Positions 53,686 to 64,000 of a stretch of 64,000 nucleotides of DNA are shown here, piece by piece. Below the pieces are notes generated by a model, which made no database searches, was not told the origin of the DNA, and saw only the letters and a list, made by a program, of their open reading frames with translations. The stretch spans positions 4,402,001 through 4,466,000 of the forward strand of contig JAHCVI010000002.1 in the NCBI GenBank assembly GCA_019096155.1, read 5' to 3'. The stretch's first letter is position 1. Each line of letters opens with the position of its first letter. The position numbers were made by a program, and so were the translations under genes. Origin of the DNA: Staphylotrichum longicolle (taxonomy: Eukaryota > Ascomycota > Sordariomycetes > Sordariales > Chaetomiaceae).

Positions 53686-54835
53686 ATGTCGAAACCCGAG
53701 AACCTCCCCGAGATGGAGTATCGCTTCCTGGGTCGCTCCGGCCTTCAGGTCTCTGCCATCTCTCTTGGCGGATGGCTCACCTACGGCGGGCACGTCGACC
53801 GCGAGGGGACCTATGCCTGCATGAAGGCCGCCTATGACTGCGGCGTCAACTTCTTCGACTGCGCCGAAGGGTACGCTGATGGCGAGTCGGAAAAGGTCAT
53901 GGGCGAGGCCATCAGGAAATACGGGTGGAAGAGGAACGATCTGGTCATCTCCACCAAGGTACGCTTGTGCAGGTATCACCTTCGACTACGCTTTGTGCTG
54001 ATGTTTCCAGCTTTACTGGGGCGACGCCTTCAGCGACAGGAAGATCAACAACCGGGGCTTGTCGCGGAAGCACGTCATCGAGGGCATGAACATGTCCCTC
54101 GAGAGACTGCAGCTGGACTATGTCGACCTCATTTATGCCCACCGCCCCGACCGGCACACGCCCATGGAGGAGACAGTGCGGCCTTCAACCACCTCATCAA
54201 CACGGGCAAGGCGCTGTACTGGGGAACGTCGGAGTGGAACGCCGATGAGATCGCGCAGGCGTGGCGGTACGCCGAAAGCTGGGTCTGATCGGGCCTGTGA
54301 TGGGTAAACATATTCCCACGGCACCTTGCGCGTACCTTGGATCGGCAAGCTAACTGCAGCAGAACAACCGCGATACAACATGCTCGAGCGCATCCAAGTC
54401 GAACACGAGTACGCACACCTGTACCGCGAGGTCGGCCTCGGCCTGACCGTCTTCTCGCCCATGAGACAGGGCATCCTGTCGGGCAAGTACAAGAATGGAA
54501 TCCCGGATGGCTCTCGGTTCGCTCAGACGCAGGTCGAGTTTATCGCAGGATTCTGGAAGCAGACAGGCAAGGCCGAGTTCCAGGCCATGGCCGACCTGGT
54601 TAGCAAGCTGGAGCCCATTGCCGAGAGGCTGGGCGTGAAGCAGAGCGTGCTGGCTCTCGCGTGGGTGCTTGCGAACCCCAACGTCAGCTCGGCCATCACG
54701 GGAGCCAGCAGCCCGGCGCAGGTCTACGAGAACATCGAGGCGGTGCGGGCGTACAAGAAGTTGACGCCCGAGGTTCTGAGCGAGATCGATGAGATCCTCA
54801 ACAACAAGCCGCCGACGGTCACGATGAGATATTGA
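53686..54835 (+). CDS. Aldo-keto reductase, Kv-channel beta-subunit type, with two apparent one-base losses
   Basis: Exons 53686-53958, 54011-54303 and 54363-54835. It is recognisable as an AKR of the Kv-beta/AKR6-like group: MEYRFLGRSGLQVSAISLGGW, FFDCAEGYADGESEKVMGEA with the catalytic Asp and Tyr, LVISTK with the catalytic Lys, and YVDLIYAHRPD with the His. GKALYWGTSEWNADEIAQAW, ERIQVEHEYAHLYREVGLGLTVFSPMRQGILSGKY and NPNVSSAITGASSPAQVYENI follow. The middle exon only works if one G is added at 54180/54181 (giving ETVRAFNHLINTGKA) and another after 54278 (giving YAERLGLIGPVM before the GTAAAC donor). Both sites are G runs. As written, the frame stops at 54286-54288. The family binds NADPH; the physiological substrate is unknown. 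Confidence 0.9.
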
Positions 54836-55292
54836 TCGAGGGGAAGAAACAGAAAATTAAACAAATAATTGATGGAGCTGTTTGTTGACACGTCCTACAC
54901 ACGCATGCTTGAGGTGATGTTGAGGTGCCTGAGCTTCTGAGGTGAAGAACACGAGCAGACAGGAAACAACATCGGACGATTTGCCCAAAGCGACAGCCCA
55001 CCGCGACAGGGTTCTGGAACGACGTTGATCGCTGGAGACAGCAGAAGCAGGGACCACCTGCGGCCCCTGGCAGGTCTTATTGGCTGCCAGTTTGGATGCC
55101 CCGCCCACCGCCAGGGGCAGCTCGCTGTGCGGCCCCGCTCGCTGCGGCCGCCACCCGCAGGCGGTGAAATATTCCAGCTGCAATTGGGGCACCTTGCTCG
55201 CTCGCCCTTCTGCTGCTCGGGGCCGTCGCCGAACACCATCTCGACTTCCCCCACGCCGGTCACCGTCAACCTCGGACCGTTTCTTGAGAACC
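54836..55292. other. Intergenic gap, aldo-keto reductase 3' flank and DES1 promoter
   Basis: 457 bases between same-strand genes. Nothing else seen. Confidence 0.5.
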
Positions 55293-56620
55293 ATGGCTCG
55301 CTCCGTGACAGCAACGACAAACGGCGCTTGCAAGAGGAAGGAGCCCGTCAATGTCAATGGCAATGGCAATGGCAACATCCACGTTAAAGCCAACGGCGCC
55401 GACGCCGAGGCTCAGGTCGACGATGCAGCGCACCGCGACTTCTTCTGGACCTACACCGAGGAGCCCCATCGGACGAGACGGCTAGCCATCATCAAGGCCC
55501 ATCCCGAGGTGAGTTTGGCCATAACAGGACAATCTGTAACAACTGTAACAGCAACAATTGGCTAACCGATCCCTTTCCCAGGTCACCAAGCTGTGCGGCC
55601 CCGAGCCCCTGACCAAGTACGTCGTCACCGGCGTCGTCGCCCTCCAAGTGCTGCTCGCCCACCTCCTGCGCAACACACCATTCTGGTCCTTGAAGTTCTG
55701 GGCCGTTGCCTACGTCTTCGGCGCCACCTCGAACCAGAACCTGTTCCTCGCCATCCACGAGATCTCGCACAATCTCGCCTTCCGGTCCCCCCTGGCCAAC
55801 CGACTCTTTGCCATCTTCGCCAACCTGCCCATCGCGGTACCGTATAGCGCCTCGTTCAGGGTAATGCCATTCTACGACTCTCTCAGATGGCCAATATGGC
55901 ACGAGTACTGACATGCCCTAGCCCTACCACCTTACCCACCACAAGTCCCTCGGCGTCGACGGCCTCGACACCGACCTCCCCACCGCATTCGAGGCCGTCT
56001 TCCTCGACTCCATCCTCGGCAAGGCCTTCTTCTGCACCTTCCAGATCTTCTTCTACGCCCTCCGGCCCATGATGGTCTACCGCGTGCCGCTCACCTGGGT
56101 GCACGCGCTCAACGTGGCCGTCCAGCTGGGCTTCGACTACGCCCTGGTCGCCCTGCTCCCGTCCTACTTTTCCTTCCGCTCCCTGCTCTACCTCCTCCTC
56201 TCCTCCTTCCTCGCCGGCTCCCTGCACCCCACCGCCGGCCACTTCATCGCCGAGCACTACGTCTACGAGAAGATCCTGCCCGAGGCCCGCCAGCCCGCCA
56301 ACAACATCCCCATCCCGGAGACGTTCAGCTACTACGGCCCGCTGAACCTCGTCACCTACAACGTCGGCCTGCACAACGAGCACCACGACTTCCCGGCCAT
56401 TCCCTGGACGCGCCTGCCTAAGCTGAACGAGATTGCCAAGGAGTTCTATGCCGACCTGCCCCACCACCGCAGCTGGACCTATGTGCTGTGGCGCTTCATC
56501 TTTGACGAGGAGGTCGGTATGAGGTGTCGCGTCAAGCGGAAGCAGGGCGGGCGAGTGGTCGGTGGAGGGACCGCGGTGGCAAAGGTGGCGAATTGGAAGG
56601 AGGATGAGATCGAGGCTTGA
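55293..56620 (+). CDS. DES1: Sphingolipid delta-4 desaturase (dihydroceramide desaturase DES1)
   Basis: Exons 55293-55508, 55582-55860 and 55922-56620 give 397 residues. The N-terminal region has DFFWTYTEEPHRTRRLAIIKAHPEVTKLCGPEP, typical of DES1. Three histidine boxes bind the di-iron centre: HEISH at 131-135, HLTHH at 168-172 and HNEHH at 316-320. Several hydrophobic segments fit an ER membrane protein. The C-terminal block LVTYNVGLHNEHHDFPAIPWTRLPKLNEIAKEFYADLPHH matches the family. The enzyme introduces the delta-4 double bond into the long-chain base of dihydroceramide, the route to fungal glucosylceramide. A Lys/Arg/Gly-rich tail extends past the conserved domain. Confidence 0.96.
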
Positions 56621-58552
56621 GGATGGATGGAGACTTTAGGGGAGGGGCAGCTTTGCATAGACCAGGGCGTTGAGCGAGGGATAGACTTGGGTTGGGTAGA
56701 AATGTACGATGATTTGATGCACGCTTGAACGTATCATACTTGATGGAACTTTTCAGTTGTACCATACAACCATTTTGTTGGGTCCAGAAAAATTGGTTGG
56801 GTTAAATGCTCTGGCTTACTGTGAACGTGCAGATCTCGATGCTATCATGGCGCACCCGGGGTTTGGAAGAGGATTGAGGGAGCCTGAACCTCGTGACATG
56901 TGATGTTTCACACGCGGATGGTAAACAAGCCCACAAAGAGGTTGTCATTCTCCTACGATCCTTCATCATATTGTCCACGCCCTAGGATCGTGTCTGTGTT
57001 GCCCGGGGGGATGGCCCAGTGTGACAATCCGATGACAACCTATCACATGGGCTCCCAGGACGTAACCATCTGCTATGGGCCAAACCAAACCCCCACAACC
57101 GCAACACATCTTGTATGACAATTCCACAGGTTAACGTGATATATCATACGGCACGTCCACAAGCACAAGCACAAGCCCAAACATACTAGTGGCGCCATGT
57201 GCTGGTATTATCACTATCCAGAGACTCCAAAACTGAAAGGAGCTACAAGATTAACTCTTGAGTTTCATCCCCACCACCCCCCTCTTTTTGTCTTCCTCAT
57301 ATCTCATGTCATAACCTCGTCACATCTCGACACCGGGTTTGTAGCAGTCATATCCAAAGAGAAACAAGACTCAGAGAAATGGTGTAAACTGCGAGTCAAA
57401 TCGCCACATATCAATCATGAGACGTTAAACAAAAGGGTTGGTGGGTAAAACAAGGTGTCGGGGACAGGGAGTGTACACACCAAAACTAGCAGAAAGGGAG
57501 ACGGCATGGACATTGGAAACGGAGAGAGGATACTTAGCATGAGCAAGAACGAACAAGAAAAAAGTCTAAATGCTGCCTCGCTCTGCCGAACCCATCCCTT
57601 CCTTCCTTGACCCAACCACCACCGTCTCCTTCCAGCTGCAAAGTTATCACCATCCTTCCCGCCCGTCCATGTTCATGTTCATGTAGACACCCTCGCCTAA
57701 CCAGAACGCTGGCCATGCCATCTAGAAAGTAAGTAAAGGTAAAAAAGAGACATTAGGGTGCCATAAGTAGAGTCTAGGAAGCCATATCGCCCCCGCAACC
57801 CTCAAGCAGAACCCTCTCCCCCCCGTCCCCCCCCATCATGAATCGTTCGTGACCGGGCCCTGAGGCAGTTGTGATTTAAAGGCAGGCATAAAACAGACAT
57901 CAAGACGTAAAAAGCCGCCGCCATCCCCAAAAAACCCATCACCAGGGCGTCGCCGTTGGCTGCATCAGTCATCAAAATGCCCACCGTCCCTTCCTCACCA
58001 TTTCAAAGTAACCTCCCCAAAGAGAAGGAGGCCAAGGAAAAATAAATAAAAAACAGCCAACATGAAGTACTCGCTTCTTTTCTCTCTCTCTCTCTCTCTC
58101 TGTGTGTGTCTCTCTTTGTTTTACTGATCCATCCGTCCCCCACTCCCACAAACGCGAGAGAAGATATAAAAAAAAAAACGCCCAGCTCCCGCTCCAACAC
58201 TCCATCCACTCTAGGGAATAAAGGAAGACGTTGGAAAACAAAAAGGAATAGTTTTGTCCCCGAGTAAAGTAAAGCAAGAAAGTAAAGTGATCATGCCATG
58301 CCACGCCATGCCACACCATGCCGCCATGCACGCTACAGAGCCAGCCCCCCCTTTCGCCCGCGCGCCCGAAATATACAGACAGAACTCGCTCCGAAACACC
58401 AGCCCATAAAAACCCAAGCAAACAGGCGCGCTAGACTAAAATATTGCAAAAAAAAGATCTCTCGATCTCCTTTTCTTCGACAAAGGGAAAATGATGACGG
58501 TGCGTCACTGGACGCAGGGACCAAAACCCTGCATTGGTTTCCTTTCCTCCGC
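56621..58552. other. Convergent 3' intergenic gap with microsatellites
   Basis: 1.93 kb between the 3' ends of DES1 and VAC7. It contains a CT/GT dinucleotide tract (about 58077-58112) and degenerate CATGC/CATGCCA units (about 58291-58329). No gene supported. Confidence 0.5.
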
Positions 58553-61420
58553 TCATTCCTCGAGCGTAACAGAAATCGTCACCTCTCCACCAGCCCCCGG
58601 AGTCGTCCCGAGCGTCTCATTCGGCCTCAAACCCGGCGGATCGTTCGCCGCGTTGGGCTTGACGGTCGTCTTGCCCGAGATGGTGGCGGTGCGGACGCGC
58701 TGGCTCAGCGGCAGCGTGTACTTGAGCACGCCCTTGAGGATGAGCTGGAACTCGTCCTCCATGATGCGCTCCCAGCGCTCCTGGCCGCCGTAGGTGCCGT
58801 TGCCCGGGTTGGTGAGGCGGACCTCGCCGCTCGAGTACGAGATGCCTTTGTGGAAGAAGGAGCCCTCGAACGAGAGCGCGCTGTCGAAGCCCGTGATGGT
58901 GCCGAGGCGCATGTTGGGCGACGTGTCGTCGGGCGCCGACGGGTCCGGGTTGGGGTTCGGGTCCGCCTCGGTGGTCTTGACGCCAGCGCCTTGGTCGATC
59001 TTGCGCGGCGGCGGGGGGCCGGTCTCGCCCGGGTGGGTGTGACGCCACCATTCCGAGTCGGTCATGGCGTGCGGCGACTTGGCAAAGACTTCGATGTCGG
59101 CCGAGTCGACAACAACGACAACGACGTTAGGGTTGTGGGCGCGGATGGTGAGGTCGAGCATCAGTTCCTGCTGGCTGGCTACCACGTGGTCCATCGAGAC
59201 GAGCTGGATGCCGGTAAGCGGTTGCGACGTCGCAAACATGAACCCGATGGCGCCCGACACGACGAGCAAGAGCATGACCGTCAAGACCAAGCAGCTGGCG
59301 AACCGGTTGAGCACCGAGGGCGCTGAGCGGTGGTAGGTCTGTGCCTCGATGGACCGTAGCGAGTGCATGCCCCTCCGGCTCCTGCCTGACCGCGATGACC
59401 GTGCCGTCCCCCCCTGGATAAGCGGCGTCGTCTCGTCGTCGGCACCCGTCGTTGTGTCGTCGAGATCGTAGCCCGCCGAGAGATGTGATCCCCGCTTGCC
59501 GTTCACAGCCGCGCGGTTGCCGAATCGGGGGCTCGGCGGCCCGGAGGATTGCCGCGAGCCAAGGTTGGCTGTTGTCAGTGACGGGTTAAACGGTGAGTGT
59601 TCAGCGAAGAGCGACGGGTGGCCGTTGCCGCCGCTCCCGCTGTTGCGGCCCCAGCGACCAAAGTGATGGTGATGGCGCGCAGTTCCCCGGGCAGAGCCTG
59701 CGTTGCTCCTCCCGGTCCCCCTGCCGTCGTCGTCCACGTAGGCGTTGTCCATGGGCCCGTTCGTGGTGGACGAGTTGACGAATTTCATGCTCCTCTTGAC
59801 CATCATGGGCGGGGCGTTGCTCTCCATGACGGCGTGGATGGAGCGCATGCCGCTGCGGTCGACCTGGCTGACCATGGATGTGGCGCTGGGTGTCCGCGAG
59901 TGGAACCGTAGCGGTCGTTCGCGGCCATCTGGCGGGTTAGAATCGTAGACGAACGTCTCCTCCGAGTCGGACGAGTTGGCCTCCTCGACGGCGCTGGCCA
60001 CCTTGGCCTCGAAGATATCCGCCTTGGAGGACGCTAAGCGACACCTTGTCAGTAAGCTGCTCATCTGGTACATGACCATGCTCTGTCTGCGAGCGCGCGT
60101 GCTACGACGAGAGTGACTGTCTGCTTCGTCGTGGTGGCATTTTGTGGGCGAGGCGCCCTTGTCAGTCGATGAGATGACTGATCCCATGGACTGGTAATGG
60201 CGCAACCTGGGGAATAAAGCAGTTGAACTTGGTGGCTCACCGTTGCCGGCCGTCACGGAGGGCTGCTTCCGCGTGTGCTTCTTCTTCTCCTTCTTTGGTC
60301 GTATCGTCTCTGTGCTCCCCTTTGTGCGCAGGCTGACGCTCGATCCTTGGACTCCTGTTCCAGGGACGAGCGGGGCTTGTGGAATCGAGGTTACCGTCTC
60401 CGTCTCCACCGTCATGCTCTGTAACGATGCTTCGCCCGTCTTGCTCTTGGTCACACCCTGCTTGATACATGTGCTCGACTGTCTCGTCGTCAAAGGCGGC
60501 GCGCTTACTGCCCGTTCCGGCGCCCCCCTTTGGCATTGTCGGTCTCGCTGCCGCTGTCATTCGCGCTCGCCCGGCCCCCGCATTCCGGGGAAGGCCAAGC
60601 GAGTCCACAGGGTCTGCGAGGGAGGCTTCCGACATGATGCTGTCCTCGAGCTTTTCCTCGATCGACTCCTCCTGGCCTCTTGGGGATCCTATCGGGCTAA
60701 CCTCCTGCACGGTCTCGAGGGTCGAGGGCTCCCGCCTCCGCCGCGCGCGGGCGTCCTCCCGCCAGCCGCAATGTGCACGTCTTCGCCGTCCGTGTCGGAG
60801 GGCAGGTCCGCAGGCGGTGGCAGCGGCGGGGTGGCGCGTTGGACGCTAATCAAGGGCGCCTCCAGTTCCGGCCTTCGCGGGAGCCCCATGTTCGGCTTGT
60901 TGAGGATGGGCGGTGGAGACCGTAACCTCGGAGAGACGGGCCATCTGGGCGACTCTCGCAGGTGGTCCATTGTCGTGGGTGACTTGATGGGAGGGCCCAC
61001 ATTAGAACTCAGGTCGGAGTTGGACGGGAGGAGGGTCGGGGTATCGGCGGATGACAGCGTCTTGGACGCCGGGGCTGGCGCCGTGTTGGCTTGCTTTGCG
61101 GAGCGCGACGGACTGAGGTCTTGTTGGCTGTTTTTCCTCGAGCGGATGCCCGAATTTGCGGACGAGGTGCGCGAGGTCGCGGTCCGGGACAGTGGCCGTG
61201 TCGGCGAGTGCTCGCGTGATGGGAGGGGCGATGGGGCGGCGGAGGACGAGGTGGAGGTGCCAGAAGTCTGCGAGGTGAACTTGGACGGCCCCGACTCGGT
61301 CATGGGCGTTATTGTCGCGGTACTCGCAGAGGATTCGCGGGAGAACGTGGGGTGCGTGGGCTGGCCGGTGCCCGTAGCGACGGTCGACGACCGGGGCGAT
61401 ATGTTTGGTGACTTGTCCAT
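58553..61420 (-). CDS. VAC7: Vac7-like vacuolar membrane regulator of PI(3,5)P2, with two compensating indels
   Basis: Exons 60241-61420 and 58553-60033 (donor GTGAGC, intron 207 nt), about 887 residues if intact. A very long Ser/Pro/Thr-rich cytosolic N-terminus carries the Vac7 landmark segments: AFDDETVEHM, KQGVTKSKTGEASLQSMTVETETVTSIPQAPLVP, RPKKEKKKHTRKQPSVTAGN and SKADIFEAKVASAVEEANSSDSEETFVYDSNPP. One membrane span follows (ASCLVLTVMLLLVVSGAIGFMF), then a lumenal domain ending VTISVTLEE. Vac7 activates Fab1, the PI3P 5-kinase. The frame shifts near 60758-60760, where a G is missing (in a GGGG run on the coding strand) before EDARARRRREPSTLETVQEV. It returns near 60467, where an extra T follows EHM. 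Between them the original frame has a stop at 60689. Confidence 0.9.
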
Positions 61421-64000
61421 GTCTGCATGCGCGCGCTGGCACTGGCTGGACAGGTTGGACTGGCGGGACTGGCGGGACTGGCGGGACTGGATGGACTAGA
61501 AAGGGTGGATGGAAGGAGAGGAATGGAGGCTCGGACCGGGCCACACATGCCACGCCGACAATGCTGTGGTCTCTCGCGGGTTGAATATGGGCCAACGACG
61601 CCAGTCCAACGAATCACCACAGCCCGCCCGCGCGCAACGATGCTGTCGTGGGCGGGAGCGGTGCGCCAGTGGTCGGGGGAGGGGACTGGCTTGCCTGTTG
61701 CTGTGCGACGCTGTCTCGGGCGTGGGCTCGAGGTGGGCGAGTTGGCAGGGTCGGTGGGTATTGATGGGTGTTGATTGTGTGGTTGCGCCTCTGTGCTCTG
61801 CACTGTCTGCACTGGGGTGCAGATTGCACGCTGCAGACGATGTGCAGTGCAGACTGCAGACGGCAGAAAAGTTCCTCGTTTTTCGGTTCTCGCCAAGGGC
61901 GTCGTAATCGAATTGACAGACCAGCGGGCAGTATCAGGGGTTTCTCATTTGTTGACCGTGTGCAGGCAGCGGCTTTGTTGACGCAGGGTCGAGCGACGTG
62001 GGCGGGTTCGATGTGGGAGGGTTATGGAGCACCAGAAAGTGGGTGGATGATGTCGTTGGTCCAGGTCCATCGAAGTGTCGCTCAGCAAGGCTCACGTCTC
62101 AAGCTTGCCCGCACAAATCCATGTGTCGCAAGCACAAGCAGCGGTGGGGAATGGCGCTGGGGCCCCGGTGTGCGCTGGCCCGCCATGCACCGTTTTGGGT
62201 CTGGGCCTTCGCTTCAGGTGCCTTCTTGACGAGTCCAAACACTGCGAGGGCGCCAGAACGGGTTGGCTGCGGCGGCAGTTCACGGGCCAAAAACGGCGCA
62301 ACAAGGACGCCCAAATCGAGCACCTCCGCTTCCTGGTCAACTGGCCAATCATGGGGGGCTTGCATCCCCACCGCAGTTCTGGAAGTTCCGAAGACCGTTT
62401 CTCGAAAATCAGAATGACTTCACTGTTCATTTGCGACACACAGGACTGGCTCGACTTGGCTCCATCAAATGCCCCAAAAATACCTAAAATAAAAACGGAA
62501 GGTATGCTCCGGTTGCCAGCTCTCGTACTGTGTAGTTGACAGTGGCACAATCCCTTCACTCTGTTCAGTCTGCACTCAAAATTGACCAAGGGCTATGAAG
62601 ATTTCCAAGCAGTCATTCCGTCAAACGCCCCCTGAGACGTGGCACGATACCTCGGCCAGTGGGTGTGGTACATGCGATACAAGAAATGAAATAATTTCTC
62701 TCCTGGACCCTGAGAAATGAAGCAGGTGATGAGGTACCCACAGGTAGCGCCGTCTCACCGCAAGTCCCGAACCATGCCAAGACCCCGCTTCGCTTGGATT
62801 CCAGAATGCTTCCCCAGTGATTCCGAGCGCCTGGCGCCCCGAGGAAAACCTTGACTCCAGTCGCTCAACGGCGCTGTTAGGTAAGGCGATACTGGGCTGC
62901 TCAATCCCTCCAGGCACACACACACGAAGGGGCCAACGGAGAAACAGAGAGACAGACAGGAATGGCGTCATTCTCTGGTCACAGTGTCAGCTTTGCTGCT
63001 GTTTGATGATTTCTTTTTTGCAGTTACTCGTATCAGACCAGCCACCCATGGTCCAGAGAGGGTGTCGTTGACATTCGGCTCAGGCTCCTTCGGCCTTGAT
63101 GACGGAGACTCGAACCCGGTTTTGCGTCCGCTCAAGCTAGCGGGGCTGGGTGCCTGTCCGAGATGCCCGCGGTGTCGCTCGCAGTATCTATTTAAGTCCA
63201 CCCGCTTGAAGTTCATGATTCTTATTAAGGCGCACTCCACTTGACAGAAGCGAAGGGACAGCAGCTCCGGCAGATAGCGACACAGTTCTGGCTGTCTACA
63301 CTACTACTATCGAGCTTGTTCTTCACATTATGGGCAGACCACAACTGTGATGAGACGACCGCCATAGTATATTATTCCCTCTGTCTTGGATACCTGTGAG
63401 TCTGGGGCGCAATCCTTGGAAAGTTCGCCAACCGGCCTCGCCAGACGCAATGCGAGGACTGCAGATGCAACTGGTGTGCCATTCTCCCAAAACGAGCAGA
63501 TCATATCCTCGTTCGAGGACCGGAGAAGTATCAATCAGTTGACTGAATCTGGGTTTTGAGAACATGCCATCCCACCATCGTAGACCTCTTCTGCAATTCG
63601 TGGAAGTGCTTGACCTCTCACAAGGAGCCAAGTGGTGGACGCGTGACACACTGCAACGCGCCACAGCCCAGCAGTCTGGGTGTCATCGACCGCCGCCTTT
63701 GTTGTCGGTGAGAAAAGAGCGAAAAGGGGGTTCAACAGGTAATGGATCCTTCAGAACAGACCCGAACCTGAACTACGCTCCGTGCCACGATGCTGCGTGG
63801 TCGCACTGGTGTCTCGGCGGAAGTTCTTGTTTCTTGTGGACCGTTGCTGGGACCGTCTCCGCCCTTCCGTCTTGGGCCTCCGTCTGGAGGATCCGGCTGG
63901 GGCACCCGGTTCCGGCAGGGGCCGAGGCGACCCCACCACGCCGTCCGCCCGCAATGCAAGGAACAGTCAGATTCTCACAGGGACAACTGCCGTGTTTGCT
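61421..64000. other. 2.6 kb with no recognised gene at the right edge
   Basis: Presumed VAC7 promoter/5' UTR followed by sequence without supported genes on either strand. It contains a 9-bp tandem repeat at 61457-61490 and dense TGCAG/CTGCAG-type motifs at 61799-61866. Confidence 0.5.
61457..61490. repeat. 9-bp tandem repeat upstream of VAC7
   Basis: The unit ggactggcg occurs almost four times without change. It lies about 37-70 bases before the VAC7 start codon and so probably in its 5' UTR. Confidence 0.85.

Noticed and set aside
61427..61774. Gly/Leu-rich open frame made by the 9-bp repeat upstream of VAC7
   Set aside because: Its start is only the translation of the tandem repeat and it has no domain features.
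63090..63125. A minus-strand tRNA T-loop-like motif (GGTTCGAGT)
   Set aside because: The stem has a mismatch and no acceptor or anticodon arm pairs with it.
1..64000. Transposons, RIP-mutated repeats, CRISPR arrays, prophage or plasmid features
   Set aside because: No transposase or reverse-transcriptase motifs, no AT-rich RIP tracts and no regular repeat-spacer array were seen; the sequence is eukaryotic nuclear.

Overview
This window looks like a 64-kb piece of nuclear chromosome from a filamentous ascomycete. It is GC-rich. Its introns are short, mostly 50-150 bases, with GT...AG ends and frequent CTAAC-type branch points. Genes are spaced with UTR-length gaps, and the gene set is typical of Sordariomycetes: complex I 21.3-kDa subunit, UPF0662/DUF2408, DUF3824, Vac7, Ecm33. 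Placement in Sordariales/Chaetomiaceae is my inference from the style of the proteins, not from an alignment. I see no rRNA, complete tRNA, CRISPR array, transposon or secondary-metabolite cluster.

Layout. 1-6.3 kb: 5' part of the N-acetyltransferase NAA10, a short-chain dehydrogenase, an SPF45-like splicing factor and the GPI cell-wall protein Ecm33. 6.3-9.4 kb: no recognisable gene. 9.4-24.6 kb: 3-methyladenine DNA glycosylase, Anp1-type mannosyltransferase, QCR7, a mitochondrial NAD+-type carrier, a 47-residue small protein, a Dot5-like peroxiredoxin, complex I 21.3-kDa subunit, an unknown protein and an AsaB/CmcJ-like oxidoreductase. 25.3-39.4 kb: Prp2-type DEAH helicase, peroxisomal acyl/oxalyl-CoA synthetase, VAP/Scs2, a UBA-zinc finger-UBX protein, a YCII-domain protein, a DUF2408 protein and ribosomal P1. 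39.4-42.4 kb: no recognisable gene. 42.4-61.4 kb: a 1272-residue DUF3824 protein, ER Hsp40 Scj1, a methyltransferase, an 11-knuckle CCHC protein, a Kv-beta-like aldo-keto reductase, sphingolipid delta-4 desaturase and Vac7. 61.4-64 kb: nothing recognisable.

The genes are housekeeping functions and do not form a pathway or operon. Loose themes are mitochondria (QCR7, complex I subunit, carrier, YCII protein), secretory pathway and cell wall (Ecm33, Anp1, Scj1, Scs2), RNA metabolism (SPF45, Prp2, zinc-knuckle protein) and membrane lipids (DES1, Vac7, Scs2).

The most important observation is technical or evolutionary. At least four otherwise well-conserved genes (SPF45, Pcs60-like synthetase, aldo-keto reductase, Vac7), and probably two more (carrier, unknown protein at 22.6 kb), are broken by one-base indels. 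The missing bases are nearly all G or C in short runs. Consensus error is the simplest explanation; real decay cannot be excluded. I did not find a convincing undescribed system. The most unusual native features are the DUF3824 protein, the 11-knuckle protein with an 80-bp tandem repeat in its leader intron, and the 47-residue three-exon gene.
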